A DNA stretch of 64,000 nucleotides from Bacteroidales bacterium (GTDB lineage: Bacteria; Bacteroidota; Bacteroidia; Bacteroidales; Prolixibacteraceae), in the NCBI GenBank assembly GCA_012719495.1, contig JAAYAG010000100.1:1-64000 (forward strand). Direction: 5' to 3'. Shown piece after piece: positions 43,001 through 52,698 of this stretch (position 1 is its first letter; the number at the start of each line of letters is the position of its first letter). A program made the position numbers and the translations under genes. The notes under the pieces were generated by a model. The model was not told the DNA's origin, made no database searches, and saw only the letters and a program-made list of their open reading frames with translations.

Positions 43001-43670
43001 TACTCGTAACATATTTGTTCTGTTTTTTTTAACTGTTTTTTTTCCAGTTGTGTCTTCGGCTCAGATTACTGATTTTAGGGCACGAGCCGGAGTTAAGGTG
43101 CAAAAAGACCTAAGTAAGGAATTGACAGCCAGTATTGAGTATGAGCATCGTTTCGATAATTTGCTCACAACATTCGATAAGGCATTGATTGAGCCTGCCC
43201 TTTCTTTCGACGTTACCAAACGAATTAGGGTGGGAGCAGAGTGGCGTTTTATGATAGACCAAAACCTTGTACGCGAAATCGAGTATAAACAGCGTGCATC
43301 GGCCTATTTCAGATACAATTACCCACTGGGAGATTTCGATTTGAAAGCAAAAATCGCGTTACAATATGGCTTTGACGAACTTACTTTTTCTTCGGGGAAA
43401 AGCAGTAAACTCATTAACCGCAATACTTTTGAACTGGAATATGATTGGTTTGGTTCGAAATTCACACCCTTTGTCGTTTATGAGTTTTTCTATCATGTCA
43501 ACAATAAAAATGGTGGAATTATTAACCAGTGGAAAGCCAAGGCCGGAACTTCTTATCGGATTGACAAAAGATCTGAATTGTCGGTTTTCTATCTGTTCGA
43601 AAAGGAAATTAATATTGCTCATCCTGTTGATGCTCATGTGTTTGGAATAGGTTATACTTATAAATTATAG
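42993..43670 (+). CDS. DUF2490 outer-membrane beta-barrel protein
   Basis: A 225-residue protein with a signal peptide (1-24 from the ATG at 42993, inside the end of the DUF4956 gene). The mature part is a series of amphipathic strands, such as LTASIEYEHRFDNLLTTFDKALIEPAL and RVGAEWRFM, ending AHVFGIGYTYKL, the typical aromatic-terminated barrel end. It matches DUF2490, which is predicted to be an outer-membrane protein of unknown function. It is the last gene of the five-gene module and may make the outer-membrane exit or an anchor for the lipoprotein. Confidence 0.85.
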   Translation: MINTRNIFVLFFLTVFFPVVSSAQITDFRARAGVKVQKDLSKELTASIEYEHRFDNLLTTFDKALIEPALSFDVTKRIRVGAEWRFMIDQNLVREIEYKQRASAYFRYNYPLGDFDLKAKIALQYGFDELTFSSGKSSKLINRNTFELEYDWFGSKFTPFVVYEFFYHVNNKNGGIINQWKAKAGTSYRIDKRSELSVFYLFEKEINIAHPVDAHVFGIGYTYKL

Positions 43671-43901
43671 TTTGCCTACCTTTTTTAGTCCGTTTTGTGA
43701 ACTTGCTGTTGTTTGTTGTTTCATTGATTGTTAAGCCTTCCTTATCAATATTAAAAAATCTTAAAGTTGACAGTATCATCAGGGGATAAACTGCTGGCTG
43801 ATTGTATTGAAGATAAAAAGCGATAAAAAAATGCTTGGTATAAGCAACCTTTTGCATTTTTTACTTGTCTTTTAGTTAGCCATGATTTAAATATAGTAGC
43901 C

Positions 43902-44312
43902 ATGAAACGAACACAACTTTTAGTATTTTTTATGCTATTTGCCGTTTTCGATCTTTTTGCCCAAGGAATAATAAATTTTTCTGGGGTTATAAAAGATTCA
44001 CAAACAGGCGATTTTCTTGACGGAATCAACATCCTTATTGTTGACATCAACACAGGAACCCTAAGCGATTTTAACGGTGAGTTTTTTGCCTTTTTTGCTG
44101 GTGGAACATACTGTGTAAATTTTTCTTCGCCGGGATATAAACCCGAAAAAATCACTTTTGATTTGCGCGAGGATAAATTTGTTGAAGTAATGTTAACTCC
44201 TACCGAAGAAACCAGGAAGAAAAACGAGATCTCGATGCGTAAGAAGCTTCAATCGCTCGAAAATGCAAGGCTTGATCGCAAGAAAAATAAAACGGCGAAT
44301 GTAATCTTGTAG
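43902..44312 (+). CDS. Small exported protein with carboxypeptidase-regulatory-like domain
   Basis: A 136-residue protein: signal peptide (1-21, LLVFFMLFAVFDLFAQ), then a carboxypeptidase-regulatory-like beta sandwich (about 27-102, INFSGVIKDSQTGDFLDGINILI, then GTYCVNFSSPGYKPEKITFDL), then a basic coiled tail (about 105-136, rich in Arg and Lys). In Bacteroidota this domain usually begins TonB-dependent receptors, but here it stands alone. The function is unknown. It is convergent with rocD. Confidence 0.8.
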   Translation: MKRTQLLVFFMLFAVFDLFAQGIINFSGVIKDSQTGDFLDGINILIVDINTGTLSDFNGEFFAFFAGGTYCVNFSSPGYKPEKITFDLREDKFVEVMLTPTEETRKKNEISMRKKLQSLENARLDRKKNKTANVIL

Positions 44313-44333
44313 AGATTTTTTTTAGCAAAAGGC

Positions 44334-44368
44334 AAAGGGTGTTAGGAACGTTATTCCCTACACCCTTT
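44334..44368. terminator. Bidirectional terminator between the regulatory-fold gene and rocD
   Basis: AAAGGGTGT at 44334-44342 pairs with ACACCCTTT at 44360-44368, with a further TAGGAA/TTCCCTA pairing inside the loop. A T run follows on plus and an A run precedes on plus, so it can act in both directions. Confidence 0.75.
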
Positions 44369-44398
44369 TCTTTTTCGTATAGTTAGATACTGATGAAC

Positions 44399-45607
44399 TT
44401 AGTATTTCGAAAAAGCTTCTTTTATCCGCTCTATAGCATCCAGCATCTGTTCTTCAGTAATAATAAGCGGTGGGGTAAAACGAATTATGTTCCCATGGGT
44501 GGGTTTGGCAATGACTCCTTTTTCCTTCATTGACAGGCATACATCCCAAGCTGTTTTTCCTTTTATCGGGCGAATACTGATGGCATTCAGAAGGCCTTTC
44601 CCTCTAATCTCTTCGATCATTGATGAGCTTGTTTTCCCCATTTCTGTTCGAAATATTTCGCCCATCTTTTGCGCGTTATCGGCAAGCTTTTCATCATGAA
44701 CAATCTTAATTGCTTCTATGGCCACAGCGGCTGCAATGGGGTTGCCACCATAAGTAGAGCCATGTTCTCCCGGTTTGATGGTTAGCATGATATTGCTATC
44801 CGCCAAAACGCACGAGATTGGGTACATTCCTCCAGAAATGGCTTTGCCAAGAATGAGTATGTCGGGGCGAACATTTTCGTAATCGCAAGCTAAAAGTTTT
44901 CCGGTACGCCCAATCCCGGTTTGTATTTCGTCGGCAATAAACAGTACATTGTGTTGGGTGCAAAGCTCACGCATAGCTTTAAGGTACCCATCGGAGGGGA
45001 CAAATACTCCAGCCTCGGCTTGTATTGGTTCTATAAGGAACGCTGCAACATCCTGATCGGAAAGGGCTTGTTCTAAGGCATGAAGGTCGTTGTAAGGAAT
45101 GTTCACAAAACCAGGAGTGTAAGGACCATAATCAGAGTACGCATCAGGGTCGCTCGACATTGATACAATGGTAATGGTACGGCCATGGAAATTTCCGTTA
45201 CAAACTACAATTTTGGCATGGTTTGGAGCTATGCCCTTAATTATATAAGCCCACTTCCGGGCAAGTTTCAGTGCCGTTTCAACTCCTTCAGCTCCAGAGT
45301 TCATTGGCAGCATACGTTCGTATCCAAAGTATCGTGTCATAAATTCTGTCCATTCGCCAAGCTTGTTGTTGTAAAAGGCACGCGAAGTAAGAGCCAGTGT
45401 TGAGGCTTGTACTGTGAGTGCTTTTATTAGTCTTGGATGGCAATGTCCTTGGTTTACAGCCGAATAAGCCGAAAGAAAATCGAAGTATTTTTTTCCTTCA
45501 ACATCCCAAACAAAAACGCCATTCCCTTTTTCAAGAACTACAGGAAGCGGATGGTAGTTATGTGCTCCGTATTGTTCTTCCCGGTCAATGTACTGCTGTG
45601 TTCTCAT
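44399..45607 (-). CDS. rocD: Ornithine--oxo-acid transaminase
   Basis: A 402-residue PLP-dependent class III aminotransferase that converts ornithine and 2-oxoglutarate to glutamate semialdehyde and glutamate. Diagnostic stretches are YGAHNYHPLPVVLEKG at the N-terminus, PMNSGAEGVETALKLARKW, NGNFHGRT, DEIQTGIGRTGK and LILGKAISGGMYPIS with the PLP lysine, and HGSTYGGNP. The N-terminal match to ornithine aminotransferase and overall length favour rocD over acetylornithine or GABA aminotransferases. I chose the ATG at 45607 over 45631. The gene stands alone. Confidence 0.93.
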   Translation of the reverse strand: MRTQQYIDREEQYGAHNYHPLPVVLEKGNGVFVWDVEGKKYFDFLSAYSAVNQGHCHPRLIKALTVQASTLALTSRAFYNNKLGEWTEFMTRYFGYERMLPMNSGAEGVETALKLARKWAYIIKGIAPNHAKIVVCNGNFHGRTITIVSMSSDPDAYSDYGPYTPGFVNIPYNDLHALEQALSDQDVAAFLIEPIQAEAGVFVPSDGYLKAMRELCTQHNVLFIADEIQTGIGRTGKLLACDYENVRPDILILGKAISGGMYPISCVLADSNIMLTIKPGEHGSTYGGNPIAAAVAIEAIKIVHDEKLADNAQKMGEIFRTEMGKTSSSMIEEIRGKGLLNAISIRPIKGKTAWDVCLSMKEKGVIAKPTHGNIIRFTPPLIITEEQMLDAIERIKEAFSKY

Positions 45608-45711
45608 CGGATCGATTTTAGATTTTAACAAAATTGATGGTTTACAATAGCTTAAATGCTATATCAATTTTGTGAATCTATCGACCAGAAATTAGGATTT
45701 TGATCATGGTT

Positions 45712-47781
45712 TTATGCAAAAATTCTATCCCAAAGTTTAATTATGGCAGCTTCTAAAAGTATGGAAAATAAAGCAATGAAGATGAATAGTTTCCAGAATT
45801 GTTTCCCGTGGTCGAGTTCTTTTATGACTGTTGATAAGTTGCCGTTAGTTTCTTCAATCAAGTTGAAATTTTTAACTTCGGACTGGCTGAGTTGTGTCTT
45901 TAATTCGTCTGATGAGTAACAACTTAGGTCTGATTCTCGAAGATTGTAATTTAGTGCAATGCCTCCGATGCTTTTATTGTCAATGGTTACTGTGTATAAA
46001 CCTGCATCTATATTGTCATCGACACTTAATAAAATTTGTTTGCCTTCTTGTTTAAACAGAGCGGGGATAAATTCTTTTCCAGTAGTGGTGTTTCTCAGTA
46101 TTGGGTTTTGTTGGATTTTTTCTAATGGATTCATGATGCTCGAAAACTCATCGATTCCAACGGTAGCATAGAGTTGCTGGTTCGATGAAGCATAGAGTGC
46201 AATATTATATATTGTAGGTATAAATAAAAGGTGATCTGAAAATTGGTTTTCTTTTTCAGAAAATGGAAAGGCAAATGAATACACTTTACCTTTTCCGTAA
46301 TTGTTCATTACTAGTGCATTTGATTTGTCGGCAAAAGTAATTATCGGAAATTCTGATATATTTTGGTTTGCAGAAAATCTGAATCGTTTCCCAATTTTAG
46401 GAAGTTGAAGTTGCTCTTTATTGTTGTCTTTAAACACACCATTATAAAGCGGATGACTGTAGTTTATTTCACTAAACGGAATGCTAACCGTGTCTTTTTC
46501 TGTTATAGTTAACGATTGCAGTGCTGAAAGTAAATTGTTGTAGTCGTTTGTGTTATTTGAAAATGAAGGAATTAGAGTGAGAGTTCCACCATCGTTTACA
46601 AATTTCTGAAGCTCGCTTATCAATCCGGAAGCAATAGTGCTTATTTCGTATACGAAAATGGATGAGTAGTTTGTGAAATCGCTGATTTGAAGTTTATTGA
46701 CATCGACAATATTTAGAGATACATTAGCGTCGTTGGCAAAAAGTGCTGCAAATTTATTGATTTCTTCAGTATTCTGACCTGATTTAATTAAAAGGGTATT
46801 GTTTGAGTTGCTTACTGCATATGAAAAATAAATAATATTGTCATATACGATTGGGTAGTCATTCAATTCGATGCGTCCAAGTTGAGTGCCTTCATTTTTA
46901 TTGGCATATTGGAGTGTAATTATTTTATTTTCGTCTGCCTGTAAATCAACATTGGCAATGGCTTTTAGTGAATCGTTGATAAAAAGGTTTACCGGTATGT
47001 TATAATATTCTTCTTCTGAATGGTTAACAATACGAACTCGAATTTCTTCAAGTTGATTAATATGATGGGCTGGGGTCTCGAACCAACAAGAATCGATAAA
47101 AATGTTTGAAACTTGGTTGATGTTTATAGGGACAAAGTTGTAAGAATTTAGGGTGTCAGGTTTTAGGTTTATTAGGTCACAACTGTTTTTTTGAAAATCG
47201 GATATAAGATATATTTTTCGTTCGTTTTTTGTTAGTACACTGGATGTCAGATTATTGTTTCGGATGATAATAGTGCTGAGTGGGGCGAACCTTTGTGATT
47301 CGCTAATGTCGCCGATAATACTCATGACCTCTTCCTTGGTGAAAAAACGGTAGTGATTTTCGCTCAGGTCGTTGGTTAAGAGCACAAATTTCGAATCGTC
47401 CGGGCTCGCATTTACAATAGAATATGCTTTTTGTTTTGCACTTTCAATGCCTATTCCTTCAGGCCCTTCGGCTGCCATGCTGAATGAGTTGTCGATATAA
47501 AGGCTGATAATTGGACCTGAGACATTTCTTTCGCCAAAACCAACAGGTTTATAGGGCTTAGCAAATGCAACTACAATTGCCGCAATTGTTAGTACACGGC
47601 AGGCTAATATGAGCAATTGCTTGAGTTTAGATTTTCGCTGGTTTTCTTTCTTTATCTTTTTCAAGAAGTTAACATTCGAAAAGTAAACCGTTTGGTGACG
47701 ACGGAAATTTACCAGGTAAATAATTACCGGAATCAGCATGAGCAATAAAGCCCAAAGAAACGATGGATAAACAAATTTCAT
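45712..47781 (-). CDS. BatA-domain/vWA-like membrane protein
   Basis: A 689-residue inner-membrane protein. The N-terminus carries the BatA double-membrane module (residues about 7-24 and 55-75, with FLWALLLMLIPVIIYLVNFRRH). A von Willebrand A-like domain follows with the metal-site motif DNSFS (D97-S99-S101). The middle is a long periplasmic region (about 270-655) with beta-sandwich and flavodoxin/GATase-like segments, and the protein ends with one more membrane helix (about 662-683). Such proteins are widespread in Bacteroidota and are linked by name to aerotolerance (Bat), though the role is unproven. A CAAAAATA box at 47804-47811 fits a minus-strand -7 element. Confidence 0.88.
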   Translation of the reverse strand: MKFVYPSFLWALLLMLIPVIIYLVNFRRHQTVYFSNVNFLKKIKKENQRKSKLKQLLILACRVLTIAAIVVAFAKPYKPVGFGERNVSGPIISLYIDNSFSMAAEGPEGIGIESAKQKAYSIVNASPDDSKFVLLTNDLSENHYRFFTKEEVMSIIGDISESQRFAPLSTIIIRNNNLTSSVLTKNERKIYLISDFQKNSCDLINLKPDTLNSYNFVPININQVSNIFIDSCWFETPAHHINQLEEIRVRIVNHSEEEYYNIPVNLFINDSLKAIANVDLQADENKIITLQYANKNEGTQLGRIELNDYPIVYDNIIYFSYAVSNSNNTLLIKSGQNTEEINKFAALFANDANVSLNIVDVNKLQISDFTNYSSIFVYEISTIASGLISELQKFVNDGGTLTLIPSFSNNTNDYNNLLSALQSLTITEKDTVSIPFSEINYSHPLYNGVFKDNNKEQLQLPKIGKRFRFSANQNISEFPIITFADKSNALVMNNYGKGKVYSFAFPFSEKENQFSDHLLFIPTIYNIALYASSNQQLYATVGIDEFSSIMNPLEKIQQNPILRNTTTGKEFIPALFKQEGKQILLSVDDNIDAGLYTVTIDNKSIGGIALNYNLRESDLSCYSSDELKTQLSQSEVKNFNLIEETNGNLSTVIKELDHGKQFWKLFIFIALFSILLEAAIIKLWDRIFA

Positions 47782-48080
47782 TACCCGCGAATTAATTTTT
47801 TCCCAAAAATAGCAAAATACTTAAAGACACCTCGAATACAACCGAACTTTGCCCTAACAAATGAGATACAAACCCTTTTTACATCGAGAAGGTAATATGT
47901 TATCAAATTTCGATGTTGCGGCTAAAACAACGAGATTTCTTTTATTTTTCATTCATTTTTTTTATACTTTAGGCTGCATTAAAGGTTTGTCAGAGATAGC
48001 TAATTGGGTGTTGGCTATCAACGGAACGAAAGAATGTTTAATTAAACAACGATTTTCAAAAATCAATTACCATTTTTAAT
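47782..48080. other. Divergent intergenic region upstream of the V-ATPase operon
   Basis: About 300 bases separate the BatA-like start (minus) from the V-ATPase subunit E start (plus). A 72-codon frame at 47861-48079 is not supported. The region must hold the operon promoter, but I find no complete -33/-7 pair on the plus strand. Confidence 0.45.
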
Positions 48081-48686
48081 ATGGAACATAAAATTCAAGA
48101 ATTAACCGAAAAACTTTACCAAGAAGGTGTTGTAAAAGGGAATGAAGAAGCGGAAAAAATAATTGGTGAAGCACAAGAAAACGCTAAATCGATCATTGAA
48201 AAAGCAAAGCAAGAGGCAGAAGCTTTATTGAATGATGCACAAAAGAAAGCATTAGAGTTAGATAAGAATACCCGTTCTGAGCTGAAATTGGCTACTATAC
48301 AGCTCATTGCTTCGCTACAACAGGAGGTTTCATCAATGGTTAGTGGGAAAATTGTTGACGAATCGGTTAAGATGGTTACCGACGATAAGCAATTTATGCA
48401 AAATCTTATACAAAGTGCTGTCGAAAAATGGAGTGAAAAACAATCTCCTGTGGTATTTGTTTCGCCTGCCGAAAAGAAATCTATAGACAATTACTTTGCA
48501 ACTAAGGCAAAAGCACTTCTCGACAGTGGTCTATCTATTGAGACAGCAAACAACATCAAAGCTGGATTTCAGATTGGCCCTTCAGACGGAAGCTATAAAG
48601 TGAGCTTTACACGCGAAGATTTTATTAGTTTTTTCAAAGAATTTATTCGTCCCAAGGTTGTTGAGTTGTTGTTCGAAGACAAATAA
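48081..48686 (+). CDS. atpE: V-type ATPase subunit E
   Basis: A 201-residue peripheral stalk subunit. The N-terminal half (about 1-100) is a long coiled-coil helix with AEKIIGEAQENAKSIIEKAKQEAE, and the C-terminal half is a small globular domain that caps the A/B head. This matches bacterial/archaeal V/A-type subunit E in length and layout. It is the first gene of the operon, 3 bases before the DUF2764 gene. The symbol follows V-type naming and should not be confused with F-type atpE. Confidence 0.88.
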   Translation: MEHKIQELTEKLYQEGVVKGNEEAEKIIGEAQENAKSIIEKAKQEAEALLNDAQKKALELDKNTRSELKLATIQLIASLQQEVSSMVSGKIVDESVKMVTDDKQFMQNLIQSAVEKWSEKQSPVVFVSPAEKKSIDNYFATKAKALLDSGLSIETANNIKAGFQIGPSDGSYKVSFTREDFISFFKEFIRPKVVELLFEDK

Positions 48687-48689
48687 ATC

Positions 48690-49547
48690 ATGGCAAAATA
48701 TTATTATCTGATATCAGGGTTACCTGAACTGCAGCTTGATGATAGCAAATTGAAAATCTCATTGTTGGAATTTAAAAATCAGTTACTCGAGAACCTATCT
48801 GATAGCGATTTGTCTTACATTGGATATTTCTATATGCAGTTCGATAACAAGAACCTTTTGCATCTTTTAAATAATAAAGATGCAGAATTGGAAACGTTGG
48901 GGAATCTTGACCGCGATCAACTGCTTGATATTATTCTTCAGTTTAAAGAAACCGAAGAGCCTGCTGATAAGAAAATACATCCCTATTTCAGACAGTTTAT
49001 CCCGGCATTTCTAGCCGATAAGCCTGTTTTTCAACATATGTCGTGGGAAGATCAGCTAGCTACACTATATTATAATAGTGCCATTTCGTGTAGAAATAGC
49101 TTCATTTCAGATTGGTTCAAGTTCAATCTAAATGTAAATAATATAATTATTGCGATGAATTGCCGGAATTTTGGCTATCGTCGCGAAACAATGGTTGTTG
49201 GAGACGACGATATTTCTATTGCAATACGCACTTCCAACGCAAAAGATTTTGGCATCAAGCCTATTTTCCCTGAAGTCGATGATGTAATGCGCCTTGCCGA
49301 TGAACCTGATCTTTTTGAAAGGGAGCGGAGAATTGATTTATTAAAATGGAATTGGCTAGAAGAGAAAGGTTTTTTTCATTATTTTGATATGGAACACCTT
49401 TTCATTTATCTGGTAAGGCTGAGTTTGCTCGAACGATGGGTACGCCTTGAAAAAGAAACCGGAAGAAAAGTTTTCCGTGAAATGATAAGCCAGTTACAAC
49501 ATTCATTTGAATTCCCTAATGAATTTACAATCAATAGGGTAAAGTAA
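48690..49547 (+). CDS. DUF2764 protein of the V-type ATPase operon
   Basis: A 285-residue, mainly helical soluble protein starting MAKYYYLISGLPELQLDD, the conserved opening of DUF2764. Further conserved blocks are LTWSISC-like YYNSAISCRNSFISDWFKFNLNVNNIIIAMNCRNFGY and the DLFERERRIDLLKWNWLEE region. DUF2764 sits between subunits E and A in Bacteroidetes and Chlamydia operons, and the helical repeats recall subunit C/d (the socket between the K ring and the stalk). No separate C gene is present, so DUF2764 is the best candidate for that role; this is inference. Confidence 0.9.
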   Translation: MAKYYYLISGLPELQLDDSKLKISLLEFKNQLLENLSDSDLSYIGYFYMQFDNKNLLHLLNNKDAELETLGNLDRDQLLDIILQFKETEEPADKKIHPYFRQFIPAFLADKPVFQHMSWEDQLATLYYNSAISCRNSFISDWFKFNLNVNNIIIAMNCRNFGYRRETMVVGDDDISIAIRTSNAKDFGIKPIFPEVDDVMRLADEPDLFERERRIDLLKWNWLEEKGFFHYFDMEHLFIYLVRLSLLERWVRLEKETGRKVFREMISQLQHSFEFPNEFTINRVK

Positions 49548-49570
49548 AATTGCAGAAAAAAGTAATAAAT

Positions 49571-51328
49571 ATGTCAACAAAAGGAATTGTTAAAGGAATC
49601 ATTTCCAACCTGATAATTGTAGAGGTCGATGGGCCGGTTTCTCAGAACGAAATAGCTTACATCATTGAACCCGATACAAAACTTATGTCGGAAGTAATTA
49701 AAGTGGTTGGTAAGAATACCTATATACAGGTGTTTGAAAGTACCCGTGGTGTAAAAGTTGGCGACCCTGTTGAGTTTGCCGGTCATATGCTTGAAGTTAC
49801 CCTCGGCCCGGGCATCTTGTCGAGAAATTACGATGGTCTTCAGAATGATTTGGACAAAATGGACGGAGTTTTTCTTAAACGGGGCGATTATACGTATGCG
49901 CTTAACGACGATAAACTGTGGGACTTTAAGCCATTGGCTAAACCCGGCGAAAAGGTCATTGCTGGTTCATGGCTTGGCGAAGTCGACGAAAACAGCAAGT
50001 CACACAAAATAATGGTTCCTTTTGCTTTCTCTGGGGAATATACCGTAAAATCTGTAATTGCAACGGGGCAATATAAAATCACCGACACTGTTGCTGTTTT
50101 GATCAATTCCGACGGAGAAGAAATTGCGGTTACAATGATACAGCGTTGGCCGGTAAAACGTCCCATTACCGTTTATAAAGAAAAACCGCGCCCGTTTAAA
50201 TTGCTCGAAACCGGGGTACGTACCATCGATACAATTAATCCAATAGTTGAAGGTGGGACAGGATTCATTCCAGGGCCTTTCGGCACTGGGAAAACAGTGC
50301 TTCAGCATGCCATTTCAAAACAGGCAGAAGCCGACATCGTTGTAATTGCTGCTTGTGGTGAACGTGCCAATGAGGTAGTGGAAATTTTTACGGAGTTTCC
50401 AGAGCTTGAAGACCCGCATACTGGTCGTAAACTTATGGAGCGAACTATAATTATTGCAAATACTTCAAACATGCCTGTTGCTGCACGTGAAGCCTCGGTA
50501 TACACTGCAATGACCTTGGCTGAATACTATCGTTCAATGGGACTTAAAGTTCTGATGATGGCCGATTCAACGTCTCGTTGGGCTCAGGCCTTGCGCGAAA
50601 TGTCGAACAGGCTTGAAGAACTCCCGGGACAAGATGCATTCCCAATGGACCTTTCAGCAATTATTGCCAACTTCTATGCCCGTGCTGGGTTTGTATACCT
50701 TAATAATGGGGCAACAGGATCGGTAACTTTTATCGGAACAGTTTCGCCTGCTGGAGGAAACCTAAAAGAGCCTGTTACTGAGTCGACTAAAAAGGCTGCT
50801 CGTTGTTTTTATGCCCTTCAGCAAAGTCGTGCCGATAGCAAGCGTTATCCGGCAATCAACCCTATCGACTCATATTCAAAATATTTAGAATATCCTGAAT
50901 TTGAGGAATATATTGCGAAACGAATTGGAGCCAACTGGATTGAAATGGTGAACGAAGCAAAAACTATATTACTTCGAGGACAGGAGGTAAGCGAGCAAAT
51001 CAATATTTTGGGCGACGATGGTGTGCCCCTTGATTACCACATACGATTTTGGAAGTCAGAAGTAATAGATTTTGTTATTCTTCAGCAGGATGCTTTCGAT
51101 AAAGTTGATATGTTAACTCCGCTGGAGCGGCAACAATATATGCTGAAAAAAGTGATGGAGATTTGCCATGCCGATTTTAACTTCGATAGTTTTAACGAGG
51201 TTGAGAATTACTTTAAACGTATAATCAATCAGTTTAAACAAATGAACTATTCCGAATTCGATTCGGCACAGTTCAAAAATTACGAAGAAGAATTAGCATC
51301 AATCATTAACGAAAGGAAAATAGCATAA
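49571..51328 (+). CDS. atpA: V-type ATPase catalytic subunit A
   Basis: A 585-residue nucleotide-binding subunit. The P-loop is GPFGTGKT and the catalytic GER region is AACGERANEVVEI. The family's bulge insertion near residues 100-190 (DFKPLAKPGEKVIAGSWLGEV) is present, which sets it apart from F-type beta subunits. SRWAQALREMSNRLEELPGQDAFP is the arginine/Walker B-flanking region. I chose the ATG at 49571; a TTG at 49550 adds seven residues not seen in the family. It overlaps subunit B by one base. Confidence 0.96.
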   Translation: MSTKGIVKGIISNLIIVEVDGPVSQNEIAYIIEPDTKLMSEVIKVVGKNTYIQVFESTRGVKVGDPVEFAGHMLEVTLGPGILSRNYDGLQNDLDKMDGVFLKRGDYTYALNDDKLWDFKPLAKPGEKVIAGSWLGEVDENSKSHKIMVPFAFSGEYTVKSVIATGQYKITDTVAVLINSDGEEIAVTMIQRWPVKRPITVYKEKPRPFKLLETGVRTIDTINPIVEGGTGFIPGPFGTGKTVLQHAISKQAEADIVVIAACGERANEVVEIFTEFPELEDPHTGRKLMERTIIIANTSNMPVAAREASVYTAMTLAEYYRSMGLKVLMMADSTSRWAQALREMSNRLEELPGQDAFPMDLSAIIANFYARAGFVYLNNGATGSVTFIGTVSPAGGNLKEPVTESTKKAARCFYALQQSRADSKRYPAINPIDSYSKYLEYPEFEEYIAKRIGANWIEMVNEAKTILLRGQEVSEQINILGDDGVPLDYHIRFWKSEVIDFVILQQDAFDKVDMLTPLERQQYMLKKVMEICHADFNFDSFNEVENYFKRIINQFKQMNYSEFDSAQFKNYEEELASIINERKIA

Positions 51329-52647
51329 TGGCAACAAAAGCATTTCAAAAAATATATACCAAAATTACCAAAATTACCAAGGCAACTTGCACATTGAATG
51401 CACAAGGTATTGGTAACGAAGAGTTAGCTGAAATTGATGGGCGCTTGGCTCAAGTTGTTAAAATTATGGGCGAAGAGGTAACCCTGCAAGTTTTTGGAGG
51501 AACTGAAGGTATTCCAACTAATGCTGAAGTGGTGTTTCTTGGTAAAGCACCAACCTTAAAGGTTAGTGAGCAGTTGGCTGGCCGGTTCTTCAATGCTTTT
51601 GGGGCACCTATCGATGGCGGTCCTGCCGTTGAAGGCGAAGAGAGAGAAATTGGCGGTCCTTCGGTAAATCCTGTTCGACGCAAACAGCCGTCTGAACTAA
51701 TTGCTACAGGTATTGCTGGTATCGACCTGAATAATACATTGGTGTCGGGACAAAAGATACCATTTTTTGCCGACCCCGATCAGCCGTTTAATCAAGTAAT
51801 GGCTATGGTTGCCCTTCGTGCCAAAGCCGATAAAATTATTCTTGGCGGTATGGGGCTAACCAACGACGATTATCTTTTCTTCAAAAATGTTTTTGACAAC
51901 GCGGGAGCTCTCGACCGTATTATATCTTTTGTTAATACCACTGAGAATCCCCCAGTCGAACGTTTGCTCGTACCCGATATGGCACTCACTGCAGCCGAAT
52001 ACTTTGCTGTTGATAAGAATGAAAGTGTTCTGGTTTTGCTTACCGACATGACCCTGTATGCCGATGCTTTGTCGATTGTTTCGAACCGAATGGATCAAAT
52101 TCCATCTAAAGACTCAATGCCAGGTTCGTTGTACTCCGATTTAGCCAAGATTTATGAAAAAGCAGTGCAATTTCCAGATGGAGGTTCAATTACCATTATT
52201 GCGGTAACGTCTCTTTCGGGTGGCGATATTACTCATGCCATTCCTGATAATACGGGATATATTACTGAAGGACAATTATTTTTGCGTCGTGATACCGATA
52301 TAGGGAAAGTAATTATTGACCCTTTCCGGTCGCTTTCTCGCTTGAAACAGCTTGTAATTGGTACAAAAACCCGCGAAGACCATCCTCAAGTAATGAATGC
52401 TGCAGTTAGGCTTTTTGCCGATGCTGCTAATGCCAAAACCAAACTTGAAAATGGTTTTGACCTGACTGAATACGACGAACGAACGTTAGCTTATGCAAAA
52501 GAATATTCGAACAATTTGCTGGCGATCGACGTGAATATAGGTACCGATGAAATGCTCGATACTGGCTGGAAACTTTTTGCTAAACATTTTTCAAAAGAAG
52601 AAGTTGGAATTAAGCAGGAATTAGTAAATAAATATTGGAGAAGCTAG
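51328..52647 (+). CDS. atpB: V-type ATPase subunit B
   Basis: A 439-residue non-catalytic subunit paired with A in the head. It shows the beta-barrel start (ITKITKATCTLNAQGI), GRFFNAFGAPIDGGP and NPVRRKQPSELIATGIAGIDLNN. The position of the P-loop (KIPFFADPDQPFNQ) lacks Walker A, as expected for B. The family's conserved arginine-finger region SRLKQLVIGTKTREDH follows. Its start shares one base with the stop of subunit A, which argues for translational coupling. Confidence 0.96.
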   Translation: MATKAFQKIYTKITKITKATCTLNAQGIGNEELAEIDGRLAQVVKIMGEEVTLQVFGGTEGIPTNAEVVFLGKAPTLKVSEQLAGRFFNAFGAPIDGGPAVEGEEREIGGPSVNPVRRKQPSELIATGIAGIDLNNTLVSGQKIPFFADPDQPFNQVMAMVALRAKADKIILGGMGLTNDDYLFFKNVFDNAGALDRIISFVNTTENPPVERLLVPDMALTAAEYFAVDKNESVLVLLTDMTLYADALSIVSNRMDQIPSKDSMPGSLYSDLAKIYEKAVQFPDGGSITIIAVTSLSGGDITHAIPDNTGYITEGQLFLRRDTDIGKVIIDPFRSLSRLKQLVIGTKTREDHPQVMNAAVRLFADAANAKTKLENGFDLTEYDERTLAYAKEYSNNLLAIDVNIGTDEMLDTGWKLFAKHFSKEEVGIKQELVNKYWRS

Positions 52648-52698
52648 TGAATATTTTTGATATTCATTGTTTTGGCTAATTAACTAATTCGAAAATGT

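Noticed and set aside
43825-43862. Possible terminator after the DUF2490 gene (AAAAAATGC ... GCATTTTTT)
   Set aside because: The pairing is mostly A-T, the loop is long and it lies 160 bases past the stop and just upstream of the next gene. Termination there is uncertain.
47861-48079. 72-codon open frame between the BatA-like gene and V-ATPase subunit E
   Set aside because: No family resemblance, low-complexity aromatic composition, no clear ribosome site, and it ends one base before the real subunit E start. It is most likely leader sequence.
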